NCBI GenBank assembly: GCA_013396755.1
Contig: VWZF01002965.1
Span: 42,181-106,180 of the forward strand
DNA: 64,000 nucleotides
Origin: Sclerurus mexicanus
Taxonomy: Eukaryota; Chordata; Aves; Passeriformes; Furnariidae
Reading direction: 5' to 3'
Shown: positions 50,958 to 63,229 of the stretch, in pieces
Layout: every line of letters begins with the position of its first letter
Position numbering within the stretch: position 1 is the first letter of the stretch
The notes under the pieces: model-generated
The model's input: only the letters and a program-made list of their open reading frames with translations
Database searches by the model: none
What the model was told of the DNA's origin: nothing
Program-made: the position numbers and the translations under genes

Positions 50958-53654
50958 TGACAAACTATTATTAAAACATTTTCTTAAAAGGAAAGCAAGC
51001 CCAACAAGAAGTTGGAGTAATGTCTGGTACTTAATGGCTAAAACACCAGTAGCTATTTTACAGTCCTCTTTTTTTCCCCCTGACAAGACACCTTCATTGC
51101 CAGATAGATTTTTCTTCCCTCCCAGAGCAGGACTTACTCGCAGGTGAACATAGTCAAGCTCTGTGGCAATGTCACCAGTCCTGCAGGGCCACAAAGCCCA
51201 GATGAAGGTAATGTTGCTCAAGTGGTGTGAGCCACATCCCCTGACTGCTGCTTTCTCCTCAGCTGCTCTGCTACCTGGAACAGCTTTCCCAGGGCTTGGT
51301 GTTATGTCAACACCTTGTTCAGATCACGCACAATGTTTCTAAATATACAGTCTTTTTAGATATGTGGATCCCTCTAAAGCAGACGTAATTTCTTCTTCCA
51401 CTGGTAAATCTGAATTTTAAAACAGTCTTTTCCTTCCACTAATAGGAGACCTGCAAGCAATGACTTCCTCCCTCTTAGCTGTGCCTTTTTTAGTGCAAGG
51501 TGGAAGCTGTTCCCTTATACACGACAGAAACCTGCCCACATAACCTTGGATGTTTGAACCAGACATTTGTGTCCCACTGCTGCTGCAAACCATTACCATT
51601 TTCCACTTTGAGGAATGCCACTTCCTTTTATTTTCAGCAGAAGTGCCTCCCAAAACAGTAAAACAACATATGTAGAGTCTTCAGTCCTTTTCTACATATT
51701 TTCTCTTCTTTCTACTGGATATCTACAGGGTACTTTTCTTCTGTCTGGAAACTTCTGGGAATTTGTTTTCTCTGTTTCTTTCTTCTTTTAAGGAGGTGAT
51801 TTCTCTTTTTGATGCTGGGCATTATAGTTTTACATGAAAAGAAGCTGTTTCTTATGTAGTATATGAACTGATGAGGCCTTAGAAAAGACATTTCCCATTC
51901 TCCTTCCCCCCTTTCTGCACTTAAAGTTGAGATCTCAAGACCAGAAAAACAGTGTGATGAAGAAAGGGAGCAAAGGAAGCACAAGTGGACATGTCTGAAT
52001 GCAGTCTGGTTGCATGCCCACTTTAAAGACTGATTAGGGTTTCAGAAAGCAAAAGGAATGCAGAATAACACCTGTGAGTCTGAGCAAGCATACTTCTGCC
52101 TAATTGTGCTAAGGTGGGCTGTCACTCTAATCTAATGCAGAAACATGTCTTTGGAAGGAAAAAGATATTGAAAAAGACATTTGGTAAAACAAGCTGGAGG
52201 AGCTACAGCAGTTTATTAGGAACTGGTAGTAATTAATGACACATAGTTTAAGTGAGGCTTTACTGTGCAGTAGTTATGGTAGTGCCTCCAGATTTGATGC
52301 TAGGAGGCCGTGAAGAAGTGTTAAAAGAGGCACTGGGAGGCTCCAGATTTTTCACAGCAAGAACTCAGGAGGACTTGAAATACTTAATATTCCACGTTGG
52401 CAAAGCAATAACTTCTCCTGATGTGTTACTCTGGCTCTTTTTCCTTTCTTCTCACCAAAAAGCGCCATTATGTTTGCTATTTGATTCATAATCGCAAGGA
52501 ATTCCCAGGTTTCTATTGGTGGACTGACTTAGCTTCTATTAATGAGGAGGTTGCTGAATCTGGACTTCACTGCTAGCAATTGAGCAGGGGAAGGAAGAAG
52601 AGATATGAATACATGTGGGAAGAAGACCTACTTGTCCTATAATGCATTTTTCTGATGGAGTGGTTTTTAATTTGGTCATAGCAACCTCTGGTGGTCTGTA
52701 GGACCTCTGCAGCTGCTTAGTGAATAGCAGCTTGCTGTAGAAGTGATTGTGTTAGAACCATCAGCATCAACTCCCAGATGGAAATTGTACTTCAATAGAA
52801 CATAACTTTCCAAGGTTAGAAAATGATCCTGCTGTCTTCCCTCACGCCCAACTTTGCTATAAAGAACAAACATCTTCCCAAACTATGGTTATTATTTCCT
52901 TTTTTTTTTTATTTTTTGTGCTGGGGATGTGCTTCAGACAATGTCTTATTCAGTAAAAACAGGGGCCTGCAGTTGAAAATGAGGGCACATCTGGCCCCTG
53001 CTTTGAAGACTGTGCCAACCAGCTAGTGAAGGCAGGTGCAAAACAGTATCATTATGCCAGTTTTGTTGATAAGAAAGCAAGATGCAGAAAAATTGGTTTC
53101 CATATGAGCTGTATATGAAAGGAACAAAGATGAGTGAAGGGGGTACTTCATGACCTACAATAAAAACAAAAAATACACAACAGATGCAGTCTCTGTTCTG
53201 GTTTTGTTATCAAATCTTACACCCCAGAGAGGATGTGGAAAAACCTGATTATGGTAAGAACAATGTGGGCAAAAAACATGCCAACTATTTCCTGCTGTAT
53301 TCTGCCTTTTTCAATATCGTTTGTGCACAATTCAGGTTTTATAATCCTGAGGGCTGGTGTAAGAAAGTGAAAAAAAGACAGGACAGTATTGCAACAGTTG
53401 TTTGCAGTGAGAAGAACACAGTGCATGAGCTCTCCCTAGTGGGACCACAGATCCCTGCACCAGAATGACTGTGGCTGCTCAATCCTATATGACTTTCCTC
53501 CAATAAGTGTGTCTATGGACTATGTGCTCACAGGGATTCTTTTCTGACAAGTAATTAGAAGCAAGGAGGAAAAGTACGACTCAATTTGTCTGTGGCCCCC
53601 CTGGGCACTTAGGACTAGTGAAATGCTTCCTTTCCCCTACCAGCAAGAATGATG

Positions 53655-53712
53655 GGTTTGGGGGTTGTTTTTTGGTTTGTTTGTTTGTTTTAATTTTTCC
53701 CTTTTATTTTTT
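53655..53712 (+). repeat. G/T-rich low-complexity tract
   Basis: GGGTTTGGGGGTTGTTTTTTGG followed by (TTTG)n and a T-rich end. It has the same G-run, T-run and GTTT make-up as the tracts near 6.76, 8.13 and 45.3 kb. Confidence 0.9.
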
Positions 53713-54329
53713 CTTCCATTTAGAAGCAACTTCCAATTACTGTATTATTGCAGTTTCTTAGCGTTACTCATTTTTAATAATTTTTTTTTGTTCATATGAA
53801 TGCCTCATGAAGCAGAGATCTCTCTGCTCCAGTACACAAGCGTACAGTAAATAATAATACTAAGTGAAACAAAGCTCTCTTCCAGCATTCTGAATCCGAG
53901 ATTTGAAAAAGCCAGTGGTTGGAAATGACCATGATTTTAGATGAAGGATCAGTCACATAAAGTAATGTATAGATAAATCAACAAACCCCTTGTCGCTCAC
54001 TAAAACCCTTACTAGTTTTTTTGGAACTGTGATTTATTGATGGCTCTGCAGAGATCATGGTCATCTCTTCCTAGAACCATATGCAACTTGGGGGTGTATT
54101 GCCTTCCAGCAAATGAAAACTGAGAACTGCCAATATAAGGCGCATGCATTAAAACTAGAAATAAGATATATGTATTAAACACAGCAGAAGATTAATCACG
54201 GCATGAACTGATCATGAAAGGGGCATGTTCTCCATCTCCTAGAGTCATCCAGGCAAGCCAGAATACTGTCCCAGAGGAAGGCTTAAGCCCTCAGTGTGTG
54301 CTGTTGGACTCTGTGTAATGGAAACTGCA

Positions 54330-54412
54330 AGGAATTCCCTGGATTTTACTATGTAGAACTGGTTGGATGAGTTAATGGTCTCTATGGGTTTAAATCTATG
54401 AATATATGAATT
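54330..54412 (+). mobile_element. Possible old CR1 3' end
   Basis: The segment reads GGTTGGATGAGTTAATGGTC, then TCTATGGGTTTAAATCTATG and AATATATGAATT. The order TTGGAT-GA-TT-A-GGTCTC followed by a tail of TCTATGAATATATGAA resembles a decayed CR1 terminus with its short tail repeats. The match is weak and the TTCCAACC block is missing. It could be chance. Confidence 0.3.
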
Positions 54413-55308
54413 ACAAAACCTTAAAAAATTGGGCAAGATTTCTTAAGAGTTATTTATGGCACGTATGTGCTGAAATTGCACAACAGTTGCTTTTCCAAAA
54501 TGGAAAAGGAATTGGTGTTAGTAACTTATTCCAAACACAGCTTTATGTTGATTTTCTTTGCAATTGGAATAAATTGTGTTTTTTGAGATCAAGCCTGGAC
54601 TCTTTGAGGTCATATTTTCAAAACTATGAAGACACTTGATTTCTACAGAGTAGTATAATCAGATGTTTAAGGTAACAAACAAGACCTATGAGCATCTGTT
54701 CCTTAAATAACCACTCCTTTATTTGCTTGAATTGTATTTAAAATTAACTTTCAATTAAAATAATTAATCTGCTATTGCATTAATGTAGTTGAAGAAATTG
54801 TAGTTGAATTATATTAAATCAGTGACTGCATTTTTCTCTTTCTTTTCATCCCCACTGAAATTTCTTTAGTTATTTAAAAGTAGCACACATACACACAAAA
54901 GTATTTTTTTATAGCAGTTTATCTGTTTCCAAATGTATCTTTTCATAATGTCAAAGTCTAAAACAACTCAGTGAAAATCAAGATCCAGTCAAGCTGTGGA
55001 AATTGTCCCATTGACATGAAAGAATTTTGGAGGAAAGGCTTTCACAGTGCTGGTTTTAAATTAAATAATTGTCTTCTGTAATATCACTATGGCCTATAGA
55101 AGAATCTTTAGGAGCTTTCTTTGAAAGCAAATCAACATTTCTGACACATATCCAATGCCTGAAAAACTATGCGTGTTGTGATGCCCAGCACAGCACCCTA
55201 TCAGGTATATTACACTGTCCTCCTAGGTGGGGTGCTGCATTTAGATGAGTTAGAAATAAAGGCTTAACCTCTTATCCCAAGGAAACAGTCACCTCCTGGT
55301 TTAAGTAT

Positions 55309-55461
55309 GTATTTAAAAAAAAAAACAAACACCAAAACAACAACAACAAAAAACACAAAAATCAACCAATTAAACAACAGCAACAACAAAAAGCACAAAA
55401 GAAAGGGGGAAAAAAAACCAACCAAAACCAAACACACATTTTCAAGGGTTTTTTTTTTTAA
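55309..55461 (+). repeat. A-rich (CAA/CAAAA)n tract with flanking poly(T)
   Basis: Eleven or so As near 55,314-55,325, then CAAACACC and (CAA)n, repeated to about 55,437 with AAAAACCAACC words. After a short gap comes a run of about 13 Ts at 55,447-55,460. Lysine/threonine/asparagine-rich frames over it are artefacts. Confidence 0.92.
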
Positions 55462-56025
55462 GTTCTCATATTTAAATATCCCACTTGAACAGTTCATCAC
55501 TGATTTTTAATACACCAAAACCTTTCAGGGACTGTGTGAGGTACACTCTTGGACCAGGACTGGAAAGTATCAAAATACCAACCTCAAGCCAAAATGCCAA
55601 AGCCATAGCAATTGTAGGACATGATCCCACGCATGGTAACATTCCCATTCCCAAATACAAACTCCTCTTACACTACCCACAGCCTCTGACACAGACCAGC
55701 AGTAAGTACATCATAACAAGACACAGAGCAGGCAGGACAACCTGAACAAATTTCTCTGTAATCCTGATTTTCTGTTAGCTAAAATCCTCACTTAACCCTC
55801 AGCTGCTTCTCTAACCTGAAGTTATTTCCTTTTTTTACTTCTTCTAATGCCTGAAAAGGGGAGCAGTCCTTTACAGACCACTCCAGGGGTCTGAAAGCTG
55901 TCAGGAGGAAAAGAAACAAGAAAACATGTTTAACTGGCATATGCGTTTGCTGTATCTGCCACATATGACAACTCAGACTGTGAACAGGAGTTTGTGACAG
56001 GGCATAAGAAGTACCAGCACTGAAA

Positions 56026-56075
56026 ATTCAAGAGGACATCTGTACATATGTCAATATTCAAGAGGACAATCTGTA
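56026..56075 (+). repeat. Imperfect 30-bp tandem duplication
   Basis: ATTCAAGAGGACATCTGTAC at 56,026-56,045 recurs as ATTCAAGAGGACAATCTGTAC at 56,056-56,076, with one inserted A. The spacing is 30 bases. It is a recent-looking local duplication, just before a stretch where three frames are open at once. Confidence 0.95.
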
Positions 56076-56948
56076 CTGAGAAAGATTTTTCTTTTGGAGA
56101 AGAAGCAACTAATTTTTGTATATTAAGGGGCAGTACTTTTTCCTTCTTAGCCTGTATGCATACAATATCATATATCGTAGCATCCCTTTACCAAAATTTA
56201 CAGAATTTCTTAGGTACTTTTTTCTGTTCTCATGGTACATTCTTATCCTTTTTAGCATCATCCTCGCCGCAGAAGAAGCATCCCACAGTTCTGACATGGA
56301 AGACGAGATCTCAGCTATGTCTCTTGCCAAATATCACTTCTTCCATAACCAGTGCAAGGACTCATTGCATTACCTGCTGCAGATATGGGCTTCCATAGGA
56401 TTAAGGGCCTTTCTGTTCCAGCCCAGAACTAAATGAACACCAGATAGGCCATGCACAAACTTCTGCAAGCATAAAAGAGGAACACAAAGATGAAGAAAAC
56501 CTTTAGACATTCATATAGGACACATAAAACGTTGTGTCTTTGCTGTTTGCTCCTTTTCAATGCCTTCCTATCAGGTAAGAAGTTACAACTGACAAAAATA
56601 CCTTACACCAAGTATTCTACCCAGCTGTCTTGTTAAGGGTGTAGAAATTTGGCAGAAAATAAACCCCCTTGCTTTCCAGCTGGTCCTCAGAGATCAGAGG
56701 GGCTAGGTGAAGCAGGGCTTAATTTCTGATTCTAAGTAATTTAACACTGGTAATGTTCAATAAGAATTCACAAATTCACAAATAGTGTGATTTACCAATT
56801 TGACCCTGTAGAGTTCAGTAACTACATGGACAACACAGATTCATGAATAATGCAGTTTAATGAGGTGACAGTAAAGCAGGTTTAGGATAAATGCAGTAAC
56901 TACAGCATATCCATCATGGCAGAAAATATAGTAACAGAGATCTCTCAG

Positions 56949-56973
56949 TGATATATAGATAGATAGACATAGA
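56949..56973 (+). repeat. Short (GATA)n repeat
   Basis: GATATATAGATAGATAGACATAGATA: about four imperfect GATA units. Confidence 0.85.
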
Positions 56974-56974
56974 T

Positions 56975-57400
56975 ACGTAAATGAATAATCCTGAGTCTAC
57001 TCTAATAAAGTTGGAGGTGCAAAGCTCACCTAAAGTTGTCGCTTCAGGAGAGGAGAGTGACAAAGTCCATTGACCCATCCTGAGCAGGCAGAGTTGTTTT
57101 CCCCCTCTGTCTCTTTCTGCCCTGAAATTTCCCCTTTATACCATAAACTTTTGGCCCTTTCCAACAGGATGGAACAATCCCATCTTATAGGTGGGGTTTG
57201 GTGACTTTGGTCATACGTATGTGTCTCATGTTCTTCCTCATTTGCACTCCAAGGGGTGTGAAAGCTGATACCTAAATGGGGCTTAATGAGGGTCTTGGTT
57301 ACCTCAGAGGTGACACAAGAGGTAGAACAAACATTTAGGTCCTCCATCTTTGGACCTCTGCTCCCAGTGCCACCTCTTTGCAAACCCACAATAACTTAAA
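56975..57400 (-). mobile_element. Possible LTR-like block, weak
   Basis: On the minus strand the segment has a GGTATAAAGGGG box at about 57,131-57,142, with a second TATAAGA about 50 bases upstream. A purine-rich stretch (AGAAAGAGACAGAGGGGG) follows about 20 bases downstream, and a 119-codon frame covers the block. Promoter-like boxes and a long unbroken frame in otherwise plain DNA resemble a solitary endogenous retroviral LTR. I cannot find matching TG...CA ends or a flanking duplication, and an AATAAA lies on the opposite strand at about 57,004. It could equally be unique DNA. Confidence 0.2.
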
Positions 57401-58485
57401 AACCCATGTTTCAAAGAACACTCAGTCACCTTTATGCTTTTATTGACATAATTGAAGTAAACCCATGCTTAGTGCTTGAATGTGTGCTGCAGTCTCAGAA
57501 GACTTGCACTGGGGAAAAAAACCCACCAGAAAATAATCCAGAGCCTGCATTTATGGGACCACAGAAGAGGGAACTGCTTGTGCATTTGAAGCAGTAGTAG
57601 CACATGTAAAAGCAATTTTTCAGTTGGAGTAGTTTGGCAGGAGGCAGGAGATCATTTCTGATGCACTACATAATGGAAAACAATGGCTCAGATGCTGGAG
57701 CAGGACCATCCAGCCCTGTGGAGGCTGGTGAGACAGCCATTCCTGCCTCTGTGTGTGTGTACACTCCATATGTGCACATCCACACGTATACATGCAGACT
57801 TTTATTATGTAAGACAGAAAAGATGCTTGGCTTGTTTTATTACTTTTTGACTATGTGCTGTCTCTCATAGGAGGTAAGACTGGTAGGATAAGGGATGCCT
57901 GTGTTGAAATGTAATCATAAATGAGAAAAATGTCTGAAAAAGGCAAAACTAGCTATCATGATACATTGGGGAAAGTGTCATTAAAGAATTCTATACTAAG
58001 AAAAAGCAAAATAGAATACTAAAAATAGAGAGGAAACACATTTTTCAGTCTGCTTTCCTTCTCTTCAGCCCTCCCTTTCCTTTCTTCAACACCTTACTTT
58101 TAATTTTCACCCTGTGTGTAGTCCACGAATGAATTGAAATGGAGTGATACATTTTGTTTTCCCTTCTCTTCCCCATTCATTGAGAAATGCTAGCCTTCAC
58201 TTCTTCTAGGATATTGTGTTTGACACCTTTCAATTAATTACATGTAAGATTCTAGAAAATGTCAAAATTTGATTCAGAGCTAGAAATGTATAATTAGCAA
58301 TTGTGTTGGGATATCCTTCTAATATTTGGCTTCCTTTCCCCAAGAGGAAGATGAAATACCATAGAGGGTCCCTTAGGAAATAGCAATGCTGGGAAGTCAC
58401 AGCTCTCATGGCGGGGACCAGAATTTGCTTATTTGCTTCTCCTTGTTTCTTTTGCACCAATCAGTTCTACCCTTCTCTTGAATAT

Positions 58486-58515
58486 ATATAAATATATATA
58501 TATTAAATATAATAT
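58486..58515. repeat. AT-rich microsatellite
   Basis: ATATATATAAATATATATATATTAAATATAAT: a short (AT)n-type repeat. Confidence 0.9.
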
Positions 58516-60816
58516 TTTAGGTGTCGTTCAATAAAAGGGATTCTCACATCTGTTGCAAAGTGTCTGGGAATACTGTTTTTGGGGGAACTACTCCCTGGAA
58601 TTCTAAATGGTTACAGTGGACTTGTCATATGTTACATTAATTCATTAACTTAAGAGAAAAGACAACACAGAGCACTTGGCACTTCTGCAAATACCTTCTT
58701 CTGCATATACCCCCCTGTGCAAGATGAGGAAGGAAGAAATGAAGGCTTGGCTGTCCACAACACTCATTTCTCTTTATATCAGCCTGAGTGCAAGAAGGGG
58801 TATTCCTTTCCCTGCTGTCTAACCTTGGCGTCCTCTAGATACAGGTGTCCATTTTCACTGACCAGAAGACTTGGTCATGCTGACAAGAGCACTTTGGTTA
58901 ATCCCTCTTGAAGACTTTGCTCAGGCTGCACAACCTCCATAACAGCAAAGGAAATGGTTTTATATGGGCAACAGTGCCATCATGGCCTTTTGTGCCCACC
59001 CCATCCCAAGGTCTGCTTTCCTGATCTCAAGGCCAGACCAGTTTTTTGGTGTTGCTGTGCCACCTTGAAAGGAGCTGTTTGAGGAAGGAACATGAGAAGG
59101 CTCCACCAGGCGTGTCTTGTCTCTCTCTGGAGCATTTTGCCTGAGCTATGCTGGAGTCATCACCATGCATGGGGATGGATGCTTTTGATCATCACTCATT
59201 GACTTGACTTCCTGACTTGACTTTGGATGTACCCTGGTGGCTGTCGGACCCTGGCTGACCCAGGCTGCTGTCACCACACCTGTCCTGCTCTCCTGGCTTG
59301 GCCACCACAACTGGTCCATGCTGGGAAGGGCATCCTGAGCTCCAGTTTCCCCCGCCTTGCAGAGCAGCCCACTCCTTACACACAGCTCTGCAGCTGCTTT
59401 CAGTAAAACTCCCTTAGGGACAGGGCTGGTTTATTGCTCTGCCTCTCCACAAGGGTTGTGCCCACTGGAATTCCACCTCTGGATCCGTGGGGTCCATCCC
59501 CTTTTCTGCCTTGATCTAGTGAGCCCATCAAACATGCAACACTAAGAGCACAGATTTGAAGGTTTCTGTATTATACACCATTTGATCTTCTGTTGAAACA
59601 ACTGGTATGTTTCTTTCTGAGCTAATTCCCACCTGCCAGGAGAGTCAGCCCATCCTGTCTGTGCTTGCTCTCCTCATCTACCCCGGAGCCTGGCAGATCT
59701 CCCAAGTGCTCCTTAGGTGGTCCCACTCCTGATCTCCCTCTAGGACAGCCCTACCTTTAACCTCAGGCCCAGCATGCTGTTCATTGGCACGGAGTCAGTT
59801 CCAGGCTATTTCCCAGCAAAACAGCCATCCCTGCAATTCACTGGTATTTCCTTTTGTGATATTTCAGGAGGTTTCCCCCTTTTCAACCCCAACAGGATAG
59901 TATCTTGCAAAGAACTGAAGAGCTGGACACTATCTGTGCAGACAAATCACCAGTTCCTTCTCCAACAGGGTTTATGCAACCTTCACTTGTAACCTCCTGG
60001 GCTGATACCAAAACCATTAATTACCAAAGCCATTCTTTAGAATAGCTTTTTGAACAGGCACTAAAAGCAAGATACGGGGGGGGAAAAAATCCATTTGTCT
60101 GCAGATGTTGGGGGCTGATGCCTGGAGGCTGAGCTGCTCTTGGCGTCATGATGGACTTGTGTGATCTCAGCCTGTCCCTGTAGTGGCGTAAGAGAGGTGA
60201 AGCCAGGCAGGAATGTCTTCCAAACCACCTGTATTTAAAAATAATGATAATAAAAGTAATATTCTGTGGAGGCTTCATATTCTGCACGGCCCCTCTGGCT
60301 TGGTTATTTATTTTTTTTTAATTTCTTAAAATGCTACCGCAACTGCACAGGTCAGACAGGATGGCAGATTTGGCTTAACAAATAACAGACTAGGAAGGTG
60401 ACATGGGGATAGTTTCTCTTAAAGTCATTCTTTCTCAATTAGCCCAATTTCGAGGCAGGGACTTCTTGGGACAGTACAAGGGAAGCATCTTGAGATTCTC
60501 AGCTATAATGCTTCAATGTAGCTTAAACTTTTCTCTGTTGACTTATGGTATTTGCTTGTACCTTTGGGAGAAGAAATGTCTGCTTAGATAATATACTTGT
60601 CAAATGGGCAATGTCTGCCTGCAAATGCTAGCTTCTTCCACTGAAAATATCCTGATTAGGACAAACTGCAGCAATGAGCTCTAATTCCTTCAGACCCATT
60701 CCTAGCAGATGCTGAACACCTACTGTGAATTAAGCAGCAATAGGAACCAACAGCACTCAGTGTTGTATGAGGCTGTGTTCTTTGCTGTCTTAGTGAATAT
60801 GCCATTCAGCATTAAA

Positions 60817-60846
60817 AAAAAAAAAATATATATATATACATATACC
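60817..60846. repeat. Poly(A) run plus (TA)n
   Basis: About 13 As run straight into six TA units and then CATATACC. It could be the remains of a poly(A)-tailed insertion, but no body is recognised upstream. Confidence 0.85.
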
Positions 60847-62947
60847 AAATTTGTATCAGTGTCTGATACAAGAGACTTTACACCCTCAGCCAGAAGGGAA
60901 AATGGTCAGCGTGTCAGCATGTTCTGATAAGGTAAATCCCATGTGAATATGTTTAACCACCTCTCTAGTCCTCACCACCCTCTGATAATGGTGAGTGATG
61001 ACATTATCCGATAGGCAGAGAAATGTGACTGGCACTGGTGATCCACTAGTGACCGTACAAGTAGGGTACCTACAAGTAGGTCTGCTGTTTCCCAGACCAT
61101 AATGCCTGAAAGAACAGGATTTTGACAAAATCTCAGGAAGAAGGTTTGTACTTCCACATAGGAAAGAGATTAGGATTTGTAGGAAAAACTGTTTAGATCT
61201 TCTCTTCATGCATTCAGTAGCTGCACAGAACTTACCACCTATACACTGATTTTCAGACCTACGGAAGGTGCAGAGTGAGTCATGACTGTTCTTCCCATGA
61301 AAGCCCCACAGGGTATCCTAAGCAGACTAAACTTTAGTTTCTACAGATAAATAGGTTATATATCCAGTTTCCTAAGTGCAAGTGGCTCATTCTTCACTTT
61401 GTTTTACATTTAGGATACATTCTGCAGGCCTAACACTATCTTTTTTAAATATACTTTTTAATAAGGAAACAAGTTCAAGACTTTGCCAAGAAGATATTAA
61501 AGCAATTTTGGTATTCCCCTTGTCCTTCCCATATCCCATCAGATCCTTAGACAGATTTCCATCTCCCTGAGATTAATTAGAACTTAAATAGCTGAACAGC
61601 CTAAGGATGATGTCCTATGTTGTGCAACAAAGCAATCAGGAATTATTGTTGAAGCCTGTCTGTCTTGAAGTGGCAAGACCAGTATTTTCCATGATTCCGC
61701 CCTGCTAAACTGCCAAGCTGCCTTTTTTATCTCACAAAAACAGGTATGTTAGATATCCACCATGACTGAAATTTTGGCTGCAGTTTGTGTCATCAGAGTG
61801 GCTGCTTTCATGCAGAGAAAGCCTCTGTGAACTCACATTGCCATGAACCTCCCACAGCTACAGGCTGATGGCCCCCATGGGTCACACAGCCTGTGACAAG
61901 GGGACCTTGCCCCCTCCTAATAACATATAATGAGCTCTATTCAGTACTCCTTGTTTTCACATATCCTGACTCGTGCTTCAGCCAGTTTTTTCTCTGCTGG
62001 GAGAGTGGTGGCCTGCCTTCTGCTCATTATACATGTTCTTTCCTGTAGCAGCTTTAAAGATGGACAAGGTTTACTTTTAGAGAAGGCATTTTGACCTTTT
62101 CTAGCAATGGATCCTGCTGTTCAGTCATGTTATGCATGCCTAAGAAGACCAGGATGATCAGAAGAGCAGAATGAATGTTTCCTCTACATATTTTCTGCTA
62201 AGAAGCTTGTGAGGCAGCCTGCAAGTCTCATGCTAATTACTGCACTTTCAAAACACAAATTCGAATCTGTTATAGCCCCAGAAGGTGGAGGGGGGAAAAA
62301 AAAAAAGTAGTAATATGTTTTTTAATACTGAGTCTGGAATAAGCTTATAAAATCTTCATAATTATCAAAGTAAAATAGAGAGGCTGAAGTTAGGGTATAG
62401 GGAACTAGTTATGTTCACTTGCTTTTGTAAATGTTTCTCTCTTGAAATCATGAACTAAGGAGGTACATTGTTTTGCCTATTTGATTGTTGTTGGCAACAT
62501 TTGGAAAGAAGCCACTGTCACAGTTCCCTGTGATCCACAGGCTGAAGACAGGCACATATTGACATATGTCAGCAAACTGCATAGATACTGAATCTGCATG
62601 TAAAAGTCAAATTTTTTTGGCGCAATGTCACATGCTGGTCACTGTGCAAATTCAACAGGCTTAGGGTTAAATCCTGTCAAATTTTGAATGATCATCACAC
62701 ACTAACTGGTTGTGAGGTGGCAGGATTTCACTCTTAACAGAGAACAAGATTTTCTTTCTTTTTTTGGTGACAATGAATGGCATTTATAAATTGTATCTTC
62801 TCACAGTGTAAAGGCTGCTGATTGCTTTCTAGATGGTCGTACACTGCGTTGAGAGGGCTGTGCCAGCACCAGTCTGCAATCACCAGGTGCTTGGTCAGGC
62901 TGGTGGCTTTGGAATTTATTTCACCAAGTGTACTCAAGTCACTGGAA

Positions 62948-62967
62948 GATGGATGGATGGATGGATG
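62948..62967 (+). repeat. Short (GATG)n repeat
   Basis: GATGGATGGATGGATGGATG: five perfect GATG units. Confidence 0.95.
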
Positions 62968-63229
62968 TAAAAGATTTATTCCCACAAGCTCTTTGTTCTT
63001 TCCATATTGACCTCTCTTGCTCTTTTAAAATTTTCTGTGAATAGTTGGCCAGGGTGCCCACGAAGCAGGAGGAATAGAAGGGAGGTGGGAGGGAGAAAAC
63101 CATGTCAGGACTTCTTTGAACTGGTGACACCAGCTGGTTTCTGCAACATAAGGATGATTTCCTACTGTCTGCAAGACCTTTTGTTATCTTATGTGATAAA
63201 CCAACAAGTTGGTTGCAAAACCAACAAGG

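Larger units (their letters stand above)
45391..55308. other. Unique non-coding DNA with one exon-like frame
   Basis: No confident gene in about 10 kb. The exon-like frame at 47.7 kb, the purine/G-quadruplex tract at 50.9 kb, a G/T-rich tract at 53.66 kb and a possible old CR1 end at 54.33 kb are listed separately. Remaining frames of 60-148 residues show no family match; the 148-residue one (49,356-49,802) starts at a non-ATG codon. Confidence 0.65.
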
